Below, piece after piece: positions 40,624-49,741 of a stretch of 64,000 bases of DNA (positions are counted from its first letter, which is position 1; each line of letters starts with the position of its first letter). Both the position numbers and the translations under genes were made by a program. The notes under the pieces were generated by a model. The model saw nothing but the letters and a program-made list of their open reading frames with translations. It made no database searches and was not told the DNA's origin. Source of the DNA: JBCBKP01 sp038746265 (lineage in GTDB: Bacteria > Planctomycetota > Phycisphaerae > Phycisphaerales > UBA1924). The stretch is taken from NCBI GenBank assembly GCA_038746265.1, contig JBCDKU010000002.1, forward strand, positions 1 through 64,000. The letters run 5' to 3'.

Positions 40624-42405
40624 GTGTGCGGCTTCTTCGGACTCATCGCGGCAACCGGCGAGCACGCGGGCCTCGCGGAGGACCGCGTCCGCGCGGTCTC
40701 CGACGTCCTTGCGCATCGCGGCCCCGACGGCGAGGGCGTCGAGCGTTTCGATGACGGAGTCCTCATTCACCGCCGCCTGGCAGTCCTCGACCCGACACCC
40801 GCGGGCCGCCAGCCCTTCCGGCGCGGCGGCGGCTGGCTGGTCTACAACGGCGAGCTCTACAACGACCGCGAGCTGCGCACGGATCTGGCCGATGCGTTCG
40901 AGACCGAGTGCGACACCGAGACCGTCGCGGCCGCGTTGCAGCGGTGGGGCACCAAAGCACTCGCACGCTTCCGCGGCATGTTCGCACTCGCGTGGTGGGA
41001 CCGCGAGAAGCGCACGCTCACCCTCGCCCGCGACCCGCTGGGCATCAAGCCGCTCTACTGGTCGCGTGCCGGCGACGCGATCGCGTTCGCGAGCGAGCCG
41101 ACGGCGCTCTTTGCATCGGGAGTCGTCGAGCCCAAGCCCGATCCGGTCGGCGTCGCGTCGTATCTCGTGACCATCCGCACGACACTGGGCCGCCGGACGA
41201 TGTTCAAAGGCGTCGAGCAGGTCGAGCCGGGCGAGGTGCTGGAGTTCGATCTGTCAAAGCCCGGGTCGGAGCCGCGGCGGTCGTCGTGGTGGGATCGCGC
41301 GGGGAGCGAGAACGACGGCGATCTGCGCACGATCGTGGAGGACTCAATCCGTGCGCACCTGCGGAGCGATGTCCCGCTCTGCTCGCTCCTCAGCGGCGGG
41401 CTGGACTCGACGATCGTGGCGTCGGTCGCTGCGCGCACAGACGCGGACCTGCGGACGTACTGCTCGGGCGCGCCCGATGCCGCCGATGGTCTCGCCGATG
41501 ACTTCGGCTTTGCCGAGCACGCCTCGGCGGCGCTCGGGACGGCGCACCGGGCGGTGCCGGTCGATCGGGACCGGTTCACGCGGGACTGGGCGTGGATGGT
41601 CGATCGGCTCGGTGTGCCGCTGAGCACGCCGAACGAGGTCGCGATCCACGCGGTCGCGCGGGCGCTGCGGGACGAGGGGCATGTCGTCACGCTATCGGGC
41701 GAGGGCGCGGACGAGCTGTTCGCGGGGTACGAGCTGCCCATGACGCTCGCGCGGCAGTTCTTCGAGCAGCGACCGGACGCGACGGCGCGTGACCATGGGC
41801 GCTTCCAGCTTGAATCGACGGCGTGGATCGGAGAGGGTGTGCGGGGGCAGGTGCTTGCTGGTCAGATGATCGATGGAATTGAAGCGGCGGCCGCGTGGTA
41901 CGGCGAGACGTTCGCGAAGCTGCCCGAGCCAGACCTCGGCGAGTCATCGCTTGAGCGCGCGTTGCACCGGCACCTGCGGTTCCAGCGGCGGGTGAATCTC
42001 GCGGGGCTTTTGCACCGGCTTGATACCGCGACGATGCTCGCGTCGGTCGAGGGACGGACGCCGCTCGCGGACCGGGTGATTGCTGCCGCGTCGGACGCGA
42101 TCCCGCTCGGCGAGAAGCTGCGGTTCGACGGCGACCGCGTCGAGACCAAACGGTGCCTGCGGTCGGCTTTTGCTGGCACGCTGCCGCGAGAGATCGTCGA
42201 GCGACCGAAGCGGAGCTTCCCGCTGCCCTTTCAGGGATGGCTGGCGGTCCATGCGAGGGTGCTTGTCGAGACGCCGTGGCTTCGGACCGTGTTCCGAGAA
42301 CCCGCGCTCGCGGAGGTGGCGTCGGACACCGAACGGCACTGGAACCTCGCGTGGCCCATGATCAATCTGGGGCTCTTGGCCCGGAGGTGGGGCTGGGACG
42401 GCTGA
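40624..42405 (+). CDS. asnB: asparagine synthase (glutamine-hydrolysing)
   Basis: A 593 aa AsnB-type protein. The GTG start is followed directly by Cys (MCGFFGLI), the N-terminal nucleophile of the glutaminase domain; HRGPDGEG and YNGELYN follow. The synthetase domain carries the PP-loop LLSGGLDSTIV and SGEGADELFAGY. It amidates aspartate, or another acid in secondary pathways, using glutamine. It starts 33 bases after gcvT. The C-terminal half ends with the RPKRSFPLPF block typical of the family, so it appears intact. Confidence 0.92.
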   Translation: MCGFFGLIAATGEHAGLAEDRVRAVSDVLAHRGPDGEGVERFDDGVLIHRRLAVLDPTPAGRQPFRRGGGWLVYNGELYNDRELRTDLADAFETECDTETVAAALQRWGTKALARFRGMFALAWWDREKRTLTLARDPLGIKPLYWSRAGDAIAFASEPTALFASGVVEPKPDPVGVASYLVTIRTTLGRRTMFKGVEQVEPGEVLEFDLSKPGSEPRRSSWWDRAGSENDGDLRTIVEDSIRAHLRSDVPLCSLLSGGLDSTIVASVAARTDADLRTYCSGAPDAADGLADDFGFAEHASAALGTAHRAVPVDRDRFTRDWAWMVDRLGVPLSTPNEVAIHAVARALRDEGHVVTLSGEGADELFAGYELPMTLARQFFEQRPDATARDHGRFQLESTAWIGEGVRGQVLAGQMIDGIEAAAAWYGETFAKLPEPDLGESSLERALHRHLRFQRRVNLAGLLHRLDTATMLASVEGRTPLADRVIAAASDAIPLGEKLRFDGDRVETKRCLRSAFAGTLPREIVERPKRSFPLPFQGWLAVHARVLVETPWLRTVFREPALAEVASDTERHWNLAWPMINLGLLARRWGWDG

Positions 42406-42430
42406 TCGGGGCGCGGGTGCGCCGCGCGGG

Positions 42431-42458
42431 TTGACGGGGGCCCGGTCGCGGCTAATCT
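42431..42458 (+). promoter_or_regulatory. promoter of tRNA-Phe
   Basis: TTGACG, a 16-base spacer and TAATCT lie 47 bases before the tRNA. This is the best match to a housekeeping -35/-10 pair seen in the window. Confidence 0.6.
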
Positions 42459-42504
42459 TCAGGTCTCCACGCTCCGCCCGGGTCCCACCCTGGCGGGGAG
42501 TCAC

Positions 42505-42577
42505 GGGGGGGTAGCTCAGTTGGTAGAGCACGGCATTGAAAATGCCGGTGTCCCCGGTTCAAGTCCGGGTCCTCCCA
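42505..42577 (+). tRNA. tRNA-Phe (GAA)
   Basis: A 73-base cloverleaf: a seven-base acceptor stem (seven G against TCCTCCC, with G-T wobbles), a D arm GCTC/GAGC, anticodon stem CGGCA/TGCCG with loop TTGAAAA (anticodon GAA), a five-base variable loop, and T arm CCCGG-TTCAAGT-CCGGG. The discriminator is A. CCA is not encoded. Confidence 0.96.
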
Positions 42578-42697
42578 TTTCCGGTTGACGCGTTCGCCGC
42601 TCTCTGCGAACCGTCCAGTTCGACCGGGCTCCACACGACAACCCCTGAATCCGCTAGCCTGCGGCGACGGGCGGAAGGTCCGTTTGGAGGTATCACT

Positions 42698-44761
42698 ATG
42701 AAGGTTGTTCCATTCTTGCTCGCGGCCGCTTCGGCTGGGGCGTTGACGCTCGTCGGGTGCGAGCAGAGCCAGTCGTCTTCAAGCGCATCGACGGCCGGTC
42801 CCGCGTCGCTCGGGAATCTTCCCGGTACGCGGATCGAGCCGCGGGCGGACCAGCTCCCGCGGTCCGAGGCCTACGCGGTCGTGGACGGCGAACGTGTCGC
42901 GGTGCCCGACATCGAGATGGGTGAGCCCGCGATGGTCGAGGCCGCGATCCGCGAGGGCCGTGACAACTCGCGTGTGATGGAGCACCTGTCCACGCTGAGC
43001 CTGGACTTCGGTGCCCGGCTGACGGGCTCGAAGGCGCTCGAGGACGCGAACTACTGGGCGGCCGACCAGTTCCGCGAGTGGGGCCTCAAGAACGTCGAGG
43101 TGCGGCAGTGGGGCACCGTCCCGGTGCGCTTCGATCGCCTCGATTCGAGCGGCAAGATGTTCCTCGGTCCCGGCGACGATGGGACTGATGTTGCCTTCAC
43201 CACGCTCGCGTGGGTCAAGGGCACGGGCGGCCCGGTCCGCGGTGAGGCTGTGCCGTTCCCCGAGTCGTACGAAGAGTTCGACTCGGACCCCGACCGCTAC
43301 ACCGGCGCGTGGGTCTTGCACCAGGCGAACCACACGGACCGCCGCTTCAGCCCGCGGCGGCTCATGAGCCTGCGCGAGGGCCAGATGCGCGAGATCCGCT
43401 CCGGCGGCGACATCGATCAGGGCGGCTCGGGTCCGGCGGTCGGCGCGGAGCGCTGGGCGGGCCAGGTGCAGGTGCCGACGGGCGATGGCGAGTCCGTCGC
43501 GATGGACCTGATCGTCGATACGCGGCGCGGCCGCGGCGGCATCGAGCGTGCGGCGATCTCTGCGGGCGGCGGCGATTTCTCGCAGGTCCGCATCGAGGAA
43601 TCCGACCGGAACTCGTTCACCGGCGACTGGAGCACGGCGAACGGCGTGCTCCGCGTTGACGTGACGATCGACGGCGACTCCGCGACTGGCACCGCAACGG
43701 GCGAGATCCTGCAGGCCGGGCCCGGCGCGATCACGCTTGCCAAGACCGAGATCGAGGCGGCGCCCTCGGATCGCCCGAGCCTGCTCAAGCTCGTGATGGA
43801 GCGGGGCCCGGCCGGGTTCGTGTCGAGCTCGCAGGATGATCGCGTGTGGACGTCGGCGGCCCGCGGCTGGAGCGAGCGCGACCTCAGCACCTACATCGAT
43901 GACATCGAGGTCAACATCGACGGCCCCTCGTACGACTTCATCATGGCGCGGATGGATCAGGGCCTGAGCGTCGATCTGGAGTTCAACCTCAACAACCGCG
44001 TCACCGCCGGGCCGATCCCGGTGTACAACACGATCGCCGAGATCCCGGGCACCGAGAAGCCCGACGAGGTCGTGATCATGTCGGCCCACCTCGACTCGTG
44101 GAACGGTCCCGGCTCGACGGGCACCGTCGATAACGCCACGGGCTCGAGCGTCACGATGGAAGCAGCACGCATCCTCGCGACGGTGGGCGTCAAGCCCAAG
44201 CGGACGATCCGCTTCGTTCTGTGGACGGGCGAGGAGCAGGGCCTGCTGGGCTCGCGGGCGTACGTCGAGTCGCTGAGCGACGAGGAGCGGGCGAAGATCT
44301 CCGCGTGCTTCGTCGATGACGGCGGCACTAACTACCAGGGTGGCGTGCCGGTGACCGACGCGATGGTGAACATGTTCGCGGCCGCGACGGCGCCGATCAA
44401 CGGGCGGTTCACTTCGGAGACGGACCGGGCGGCGCAGCTGTTCGATGATGACCCGTCGAACGACGCGACCGCAGGTCTGCTCGAGGTCAACATCCGCCCG
44501 GTCGGCGACCGCCTGCCCCGCGGCGGCGGCAGCGACCACGCGGCGTTCAACGCGGTCGGCATCCCCGGCTTCTTCTGGGATGAGGTCGGTCGTGCAAACT
44601 ACCGCTACGCCTGGCACACCCAGAACGACAACATGGAGCAGGCGATCCCGGAGTACCTCTCGCAGTCGGCGACGAACAGCGCGGTGGTGATCTACAACCT
44701 CGCGTGCGCCCCGACGCTGCTGCCGCGCGTCGGCGATCCCGACGTGGCGTCGGCGGACTGA
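42698..44761 (+). CDS. lipoprotein M28-family zinc peptidase
   Basis: A 687 aa protein. A lipobox LTLVGC after a hydrophobic leader predicts membrane anchoring. The catalytic domain (about 420-670) carries M28 metal ligands: His/Asp in SAHLDSW, Asp in GTVDNATG, Glu-Glu in WTGEEQG and His in WHTQND. A PA-like insert domain precedes it. It is probably an aminopeptidase or carboxypeptidase acting outside the cytoplasm. An unusual insert of about 100 residues (about 250-350) holds a Gly/Ser-rich beta segment. ATG 42698 follows TTTGGAGG; the upstream open frame runs through the tRNA. Confidence 0.92.
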   Translation: MKVVPFLLAAASAGALTLVGCEQSQSSSSASTAGPASLGNLPGTRIEPRADQLPRSEAYAVVDGERVAVPDIEMGEPAMVEAAIREGRDNSRVMEHLSTLSLDFGARLTGSKALEDANYWAADQFREWGLKNVEVRQWGTVPVRFDRLDSSGKMFLGPGDDGTDVAFTTLAWVKGTGGPVRGEAVPFPESYEEFDSDPDRYTGAWVLHQANHTDRRFSPRRLMSLREGQMREIRSGGDIDQGGSGPAVGAERWAGQVQVPTGDGESVAMDLIVDTRRGRGGIERAAISAGGGDFSQVRIEESDRNSFTGDWSTANGVLRVDVTIDGDSATGTATGEILQAGPGAITLAKTEIEAAPSDRPSLLKLVMERGPAGFVSSSQDDRVWTSAARGWSERDLSTYIDDIEVNIDGPSYDFIMARMDQGLSVDLEFNLNNRVTAGPIPVYNTIAEIPGTEKPDEVVIMSAHLDSWNGPGSTGTVDNATGSSVTMEAARILATVGVKPKRTIRFVLWTGEEQGLLGSRAYVESLSDEERAKISACFVDDGGTNYQGGVPVTDAMVNMFAAATAPINGRFTSETDRAAQLFDDDPSNDATAGLLEVNIRPVGDRLPRGGGSDHAAFNAVGIPGFFWDEVGRANYRYAWHTQNDNMEQAIPEYLSQSATNSAVVIYNLACAPTLLPRVGDPDVASAD

Positions 44762-44789
44762 TTCCCGCCTGACGGTTCTGAATGACGCG

Positions 44790-44824
44790 CAGGGCGGCTC
44801 GATGGGCCGCCCTGTTGCGTTTTG
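44790..44824 (+). terminator. terminator after the M28 peptidase
   Basis: The nine-base-pair stem CAGGGCGGC/GCCGCCCTG with a 7-base loop is followed by TTGCGTTTTGG. It separates the peptidase from the convergent acetyltransferase gene. Confidence 0.75.
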
Positions 44825-44834
44825 GTCGGTGCTC

Positions 44835-45476
44835 TTAGATGGGCTTTGCGGGGACGCCGACGACGGTGGTGTTGTCGGGGACGTCTTTGGTGACGACGGC
44901 TCCCGCGCCGACGGAGACCATGTTGCCGACTTTGACGCCTTGCTTGATGACGGCACCGGCGCCGATGAAGGAGTTGACACCCACGCTTGCATTCCCAAGA
45001 ACAATCGCGCCCGGGCAGACGTGGGAGTTGTTCCCGATGCTGGCCTCATGCTCAATAACGGCGCGGGTGTTGATAATGACGTTGAAGCCGATAGTTGCGG
45101 CAAAGTTGAGTACCGCACCAGCCAAGACAACCGTGCCATCGTAAACAGAGGCTCCAGTAGTAAGGACCGCTGACGGATGTACGACGGTCAATCGCTCAAG
45201 ATCCTGTCCGCAGATACATGAGCTCATGTCTTCGCGGAGAAGAGTCGCGCGGCTGCTCCCGATCCCCACGATCGCGTGAGTCGCACCGATCTCGTCGGAG
45301 ATACTCGGCAACGACGAGGTAGGGCCGAGAATCGGCGCGCCTGACCAATGGCGGGTGTTATGCAGCGACTCATCATCGTCAAGCAACCCGACCAGCTCGA
45401 CGTCCGGGTCGTGTCTCATCGCGTCGCACACGACGCTCGCGTGTCCGCCCGCGCCGAGGCAGAGGACCCGCTTCAC
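44835..45476 (-). CDS. NeuD/PglD-type acetyltransferase
   Basis: A 213 aa sugar O- or N-acetyltransferase. The N-terminal nucleotide-fold half starts RVLCLGAGGHASVVCDAM. The C-terminal half is a left-handed beta helix of hexapeptide repeats (IINTRAVIEHEASIGNNSHV and on) ending VVGVPAKPI. Such enzymes decorate surface sugars (sialic acid, bacillosamine). Its GTG start overlaps the trpA stop (GTGA), an odd metabolic pairing, so co-transcription need not mean a shared pathway. GC is slightly lower in its middle part. Confidence 0.88.
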   Translation of the reverse strand: MKRVLCLGAGGHASVVCDAMRHDPDVELVGLLDDDESLHNTRHWSGAPILGPTSSLPSISDEIGATHAIVGIGSSRATLLREDMSSCICGQDLERLTVVHPSAVLTTGASVYDGTVVLAGAVLNFAATIGFNVIINTRAVIEHEASIGNNSHVCPGAIVLGNASVGVNSFIGAGAVIKQGVKVGNMVSVGAGAVVTKDVPDNTTVVGVPAKPI

Positions 45477-46297
45477 TCTCCCGCCTCGGCCGTCGCGGCG
45501 GCGAGGCCCGCCGCGAGCTCTTGGGTGTAGCCCTTCGCGGTCTCGGCGAGGTCGCGGGACTCGTTCTGCGCGTCGGCGAGGCGGCGGACGAGGGCGCTGC
45601 CGACGATGGCGGCGTCGGCGTGCTCGACGACGGCCGCGACGTGCTCGGGGGTCGAGATGCCGAAGCCGCACGCGATCGGGATGTCGGTCGCCTCGCGGAT
45701 GGCGCCGGTCATGGGCTCGATCTTCGGGGCATCGGCTCGCTCGCCCGTGATGCCGGCCCGCGCGACGAGATAGACGAAGCCCGTGCAGGCCTGCGCGATC
45801 TCGGCCGCTCGCTTGGGGGGTGTTGTCGGCGCAACGAGAAGGCTCAGCGTGAGCCCGTGCTCGCCCGCGGCGTCGCGGATGCGACCTGCTTCGTCGAGCG
45901 GGCAGTCGGGCACGATCAGGCCGTCGAAGCCCGCCTCGCTCGCCCGTTTGCTGAACGCCGCGGGCCCGCCCAGCCCCTCGACGAGCGAGACGCTGATCAT
46001 CGCGACCAGACCGAGCCCGACGCTCTCGCGCGCGGCCCGGACCTGGTCGAAGATCGTGCCGGGCCGGACGCCCGACTGCAGCGCCTCGTGCATGGCGGCC
46101 GCGATGACGGGCCCGTCGGCGATCGGGTCGCTGAAGGGGATGCCGATCTCGACGATCGACGCGCCGCCCGCTTCGAGCGCGGGGAGGAGTGTCGGGAGTG
46201 ATTCGGGCGTCGGGTGGCCGCCGCAGACGAAGGGCATGAGGCCCTTTCGGTGCTCGTCGCGTTGCGTCTTGAAGATGGTGTCGATGCGGTTGGTCAT
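45473..46297 (-). CDS. trpA: tryptophan synthase alpha subunit
   Basis: A 274 aa TIM-barrel TrpA. The catalytic Glu is in IVEIGIPFSDPIADGPVI and Asp in IVPDCPLDEAG; VARAGITGERA and ACGFGIST bind phosphate. It releases indole from indole-glycerol phosphate for TrpB. TrpB is not adjacent. It is eight bases downstream of map and overlaps the acetyltransferase gene. Confidence 0.96.
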   Translation of the reverse strand: MTNRIDTIFKTQRDEHRKGLMPFVCGGHPTPESLPTLLPALEAGGASIVEIGIPFSDPIADGPVIAAAMHEALQSGVRPGTIFDQVRAARESVGLGLVAMISVSLVEGLGGPAAFSKRASEAGFDGLIVPDCPLDEAGRIRDAAGEHGLTLSLLVAPTTPPKRAAEIAQACTGFVYLVARAGITGERADAPKIEPMTGAIREATDIPIACGFGISTPEHVAAVVEHADAAIVGSALVRRLADAQNESRDLAETAKGYTQELAAGLAAATAEAGE

Positions 46298-46304
46298 GGT
46301 TGAA

Positions 46305-47129
46305 TCAGCGCGTGATCAGGTCGGGCAGCTCGTCGAGGCCCTCGGTGAGGATTTTGGGCCCGTTCTCGGTGATGAGCACGTCGTGCTCGTAGTGGACGGA
46401 CATCGAGTTGTCCGCGACGAAGATGGGCCAGGTCTTAGGGCGCTGGAAGGTGTCGCCTGTGGTGACCGCGATCATGGGCTCGACGGCGATCAGCGTGCCG
46501 GGCTCGCACTGCCGCTTACCGTCAGGCCACTCGCCCGGGAACTTCGGGACGGTGTTGGACACGAACGGCGGGGCGTGCAGCTTGCGGCCGTACCCGTGGC
46601 CGCCCAGCCCGCGGATGAGCTTGAGCCCGAACTCGCGCTCGACGCAGTCCTCGACGGTGCGGGCCCACTGCATGTACGTATTGCCCGGCGCGAGCTGCTC
46701 GATGCCGGTCATCAATGACTTCTTGCCGGCCTTGCACAGCCGATCGACGTCGGGCGTCTTCTCGCCGAAGACGTAGGTGTACGCGGCGTCGCCGATCCAG
46801 CCGCGGTGGCTGACGCCGATATCGATCTTGAGGACATCCCCGTGCTCCATCGGGCGTTCGAGATAGGCGGCCGTCCCGTGGACGACGCACTCGTTGACGC
46901 TCAGGCAGGCGTGCGAGGGGAACGGCGGCAGCCCGCCAGCGCGGTAGCCCAGGAAGCAGGACTTGCAGCCAAGCTCATCGAGCGTCCTGGCGACAAATGT
47001 GTCGATCTGCGCGAGCGTCTGCCCGTGGGCGAGGAAGTCCACGAGGCGCTTGTGGACGTCCACGACCTTCTGGGCCGCGGTGTAGGCGGCATCGGCGTCG
47101 GCACCGGTGACCTTGGGGATCGCGGGCAT
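46305..47129 (-). CDS. map: methionine aminopeptidase type I
   Basis: A 274 aa MetAP with metal ligands in LKIDIGVSHRGWIGDAAYT, GHGYGRKLH and ENG-like EPMIAV, and a His in FPSHACLSVNE. It removes the initiator Met from new proteins. TACCAT ends six bases before the ATG on the minus strand and there is no Shine-Dalgarno, so the start is probably leaderless. The N-terminal 25 residues are longer than in the shortest MetAPs. Confidence 0.96.
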   Translation of the reverse strand: MPAIPKVTGADADAAYTAAQKVVDVHKRLVDFLAHGQTLAQIDTFVARTLDELGCKSCFLGYRAGGLPPFPSHACLSVNECVVHGTAAYLERPMEHGDVLKIDIGVSHRGWIGDAAYTYVFGEKTPDVDRLCKAGKKSLMTGIEQLAPGNTYMQWARTVEDCVEREFGLKLIRGLGGHGYGRKLHAPPFVSNTVPKFPGEWPDGKRQCEPGTLIAVEPMIAVTTGDTFQRPKTWPIFVADNSMSVHYEHDVLITENGPKILTEGLDELPDLITR

Positions 47130-47176
47130 GGGGCGATGGTAGGGGACTTTCGCGGTCTCGTTTGCACCAAACGAGC

Positions 47177-47240
47177 CCCTCGCGCGAGCGAGGGCATGCG
47201 ACGCTCAGGCGTCTCCCGAATCGCCCCGCTCAGGCGGGGC
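47177..47240. repeat. cluster of three tetraloop hairpins
   Basis: CCCTCGC-GCGA-GCGAGGG (47177-47194), GACGC-TCAG-GCGTC (47200-47213) and GCCCCGC-TCAG-GCGGGGC (47223-47240) are bracketed by AACGAG and CTCGT. They lie in the 100-base gap between the map promoter and the gene ending at 47230. That gene's stop codon is in the last loop. Confidence 0.8.
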
Positions 47241-47967
47241 TCGTGTTCTCGCTCTCGGCGTCATTCGAGACTCCTCGCCGCCAACCGCACTCGGAGCAGC
47301 CGTCGCGGTAGTCGAAGGCGAGGTCGTAGGAGCACCGCGGGCAGCGGCCCCGCTTGAAGCGGCGGTAGCGGCGGGACTGGTTCACAAGCGAAAACGCCGC
47401 GAACCACAATGCACCGAAAAACAGCGTGTCGAAGGCAAGTCCGGACAGGATCGGGCGGAATGGAAGGAAGGAGCCGTAAGGCCGGCCCGAGAGATCGGGA
47501 TCGCGGATCGGGATCGCGCCGTTGCCGAGTGTCTGGCGCTGGCGGTGATCGTTCATCTCGCACCAAACCGCGTACGCGGGCCAACCGAAAGCGATGTCGG
47601 CGACTTCTGCGGGCGGCTCGGGACGATCAAGCAGATCCCTCGAGCGGCCCCAGCTCAACGGGCCAGCGATCGCGACGCCGAGCGGGAATGTCGCCGTCAG
47701 TTGATCGCTCGTACCGACCGCCCATCGCATGTCGTCGCGCTCGAAGATGCGCCAGCCCTGGATCACGCCACCAAACCAACGCGTGTCGCGGCCGGAGATC
47801 ATCGTCCCGGGTCCGAAACCGTCCTCGCCGATTATGTCGCGGAGTGCACGGATCGAGGCGCTGTTGCTGTTGCCGCTCATAGCGATGGGCCGCAGCGCGA
47901 GCAGCCATGCAACAGCGATCGTCGTGAGCAAGCCAAGCCCGAAGCAGACGACCAGCCGGCGAATCAC
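47230..47967 (-). CDS. zinc-ribbon membrane protein (copy 2)
   Basis: A 245 aa protein with an N-terminal membrane helix (LVVCFGLGLLTTIAVAWLLAL), a 120-residue external part, a second hydrophobic helix near 180, and a basic stretch (RRYRRFKRGR). It ends with a zinc ribbon CPRCSYDL...CSECGWRRG. I recall the ribbon type as recurrent in planctomycetes; its function is unknown. The GTG start overlaps the stop of its paralogue (GTGA). The last codons lie in a palindromic repeat. Confidence 0.75.
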   Translation of the reverse strand: MIRRLVVCFGLGLLTTIAVAWLLALRPIAMSGNSNSASIRALRDIIGEDGFGPGTMISGRDTRWFGGVIQGWRIFERDDMRWAVGTSDQLTATFPLGVAIAGPLSWGRSRDLLDRPEPPAEVADIAFGWPAYAVWCEMNDHRQRQTLGNGAIPIRDPDLSGRPYGSFLPFRPILSGLAFDTLFFGALWFAAFSLVNQSRRYRRFKRGRCPRCSYDLAFDYRDGCSECGWRRGVSNDAESENTSPA

Positions 47968-48800
47968 GGATCGCCACCCTTCTTGGGGCCGCGCCTCCAC
48001 GCGCACTCGGGGCAGCCGTTGCGGTAGTCGAAGGCGAGATCGTAGAAGCACCGCGGGCAGCGGCCCCGCTTGAAGCGGCGGTACCGGCGGAGGCTGTTGA
48101 CCGAGGAGGTCAGGCCGAACCAGCAGGCGGCGTAGAAGAGGGTGTTGGTGAGCAGGCCGGACCAGATGGGGCGGTAGGGGAGGGCCCAGTCCGCTCCGCT
48201 CCGCCCCGCGACCCTTCCCGGAAGCGGGATTGCGCCGTCTTTGGCGAACCGCTCCCAGGCTGTTGAGTCGCTGTCGAGGGCACACCACAGCGCGAGCGTT
48301 GGAAAACCCCGAGCTTCCGAAGCGGCGCTCGCCGGCTCCCAGCTACTTAAAGGTGTGCTGAACTGGTTCCATCCCGGGGTCGCTGGGCCGGTGAAGTTAA
48401 GTTCGCTCTGTTGCTGTTTCACGGCCTCAAGAACGCGGTCCAGCTGTCCCCATGCTCGGGGTGATCCGACCCGAGGCGCGAGGAGCGAACTCGGGAAGCT
48501 CTCATTCGTGATCCGGATGTTCCCCAAGATCAAGCCGCCCCTCTGGAACGCGACCGAGAGCTCGCGCGCGGCGCGTTGTTCGGTGCGGAACCACGCCGGC
48601 ACTTCGACGACCGCGCGGCGGACGCTGCCGAATCGATAGTTCTCATGCGTGTTGACAAGGTCGCTCACCTCAGCCGAAAGCGAGTCCGCGAGTCGTGAGC
48701 CGGCGTAGCCCTTCTGCATCGGGATCGCGACCGCGATCACCCACGCGGTCACGATGGTCGCAACCAACCCAACCCCAAGCGCCCGCACCACCCGCCACAT
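47964..48800 (-). CDS. zinc-ribbon membrane protein (copy 1)
   Basis: A 278 aa paralogue of the next gene, with the same plan: an N-terminal helix (VVRALGVGLVATIVTAWVIAV), an external domain, a second helix near 210 and RRYRRFKRGR followed by CPRCFYDL...CPECAWRRG. The ribbon region is almost identical between the two copies while the external domains have diverged, pointing to a local duplication. The ATG overlaps the prpB stop by one base (TGATG), so it is coupled to prpB. Function unknown. Confidence 0.75.
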   Translation of the reverse strand: MWRVVRALGVGLVATIVTAWVIAVAIPMQKGYAGSRLADSLSAEVSDLVNTHENYRFGSVRRAVVEVPAWFRTEQRAARELSVAFQRGGLILGNIRITNESFPSSLLAPRVGSPRAWGQLDRVLEAVKQQQSELNFTGPATPGWNQFSTPLSSWEPASAASEARGFPTLALWCALDSDSTAWERFAKDGAIPLPGRVAGRSGADWALPYRPIWSGLLTNTLFYAACWFGLTSSVNSLRRYRRFKRGRCPRCFYDLAFDYRNGCPECAWRRGPKKGGDP

Positions 48801-49711
48801 CACCCGGGCATCTCCCACGGCGTGCCGGGCGTGTAGCCGATCGAGCCGTACAGCTCCTCGCGCGTCTGCATGCCGTCGAGGAAACCCTCGACGGTGCCCG
48901 TCTCGCGCAGCTCGGCGAGCGCCCGCGTGACGGCGCCCATCGCGACGCGGAGCGTGGTCACGGGGAAGATCACGAAGTCGTAGCCCAGCTCGCCGAAGCG
49001 GCCCAGCGGGATGATCGGGGTTTTGCCGAACTCGGTCATGTTCGCCAGCATGGAGACCTTCCTGCTCGTCTTGGACCGGAGCCGCTCGGCGAAGGTTGCA
49101 AAGTCGGCCTCTGACCGCTGGCCCTCGGGGAAGATCATGCTCGCGCCCGCCTCGACGTACGCCGCCGCTCGGTCGATCGCGGCGTCGAGCCCCTCGACCT
49201 GCGTCGCGTCGGTGCGGGCGCAGATCACGAAGTCCGGGTCGGCCGAGTCGCGGGCGGCTTTCGCGGCCCACTCGACCTTGCTGACCATCTGGTCCATCGG
49301 GATGCACGACTTGCCGTCGAGGTGGCCGCACCGCTTCGGGAAGACCTGATCCTCGAGGTGCAGCCCCGCGGCGCCGGCGTGGGCGTACTCGAGCACCGTG
49401 CGGCGGACCATTTCCTCCTCGCCGAACCCGGTGTCGGCGTCGGCGAGCACCGGGATCCGCGAGCCATCCGAGCCGATGGCGTTCTCCGCGACCTGCCGGA
49501 TGATGCGGGCGAAATGATCGAGCGTGAGCAGCCCGACATCGGGCACGCCCGCGGCGACGGACGTCGCGCCGCCCGAGACGTAGGCCGCCTGGAATCCCGC
49601 CTGCCCGACGGCCCGCGCGACCAGCGCGTTGAACGCACCCGGCGCGGCGACCGGGCGGGCTGAATCAAGAAGCGTGCGGAGTCTGCTACCGGGCGTCGTC
49701 GTGGTCGTCAT
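48800..49711 (-). CDS. prpB: methylisocitrate lyase (isocitrate lyase/PEP mutase family)
   Basis: A 303 aa TIM-barrel lyase. The active-site loop KRCGHLDGK, the metal site VLADADTGFGEEE and ARTDA match PrpB. It splits 2-methylisocitrate to pyruvate and succinate in propionate breakdown. PrpD lies two genes upstream, which supports this over a PEP-mutase role. TACGAT ends six bases before the ATG without a Shine-Dalgarno, so prpB has its own leaderless promoter. Confidence 0.9.
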   Translation of the reverse strand: MTTTTTPGSRLRTLLDSARPVAAPGAFNALVARAVGQAGFQAAYVSGGATSVAAGVPDVGLLTLDHFARIIRQVAENAIGSDGSRIPVLADADTGFGEEEMVRRTVLEYAHAGAAGLHLEDQVFPKRCGHLDGKSCIPMDQMVSKVEWAAKAARDSADPDFVICARTDATQVEGLDAAIDRAAAYVEAGASMIFPEGQRSEADFATFAERLRSKTSRKVSMLANMTEFGKTPIIPLGRFGELGYDFVIFPVTTLRVAMGAVTRALAELRETGTVEGFLDGMQTREELYGSIGYTPGTPWEMPG

Positions 49712-49741
49712 GGAACGATCGTACGACCTCTCGGCACGGAA

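Noticed and set aside
42779..45139. 786-codon minus-strand open frame
   Set aside because: It is antisense to the M28 peptidase and crosses its terminator; no motifs.
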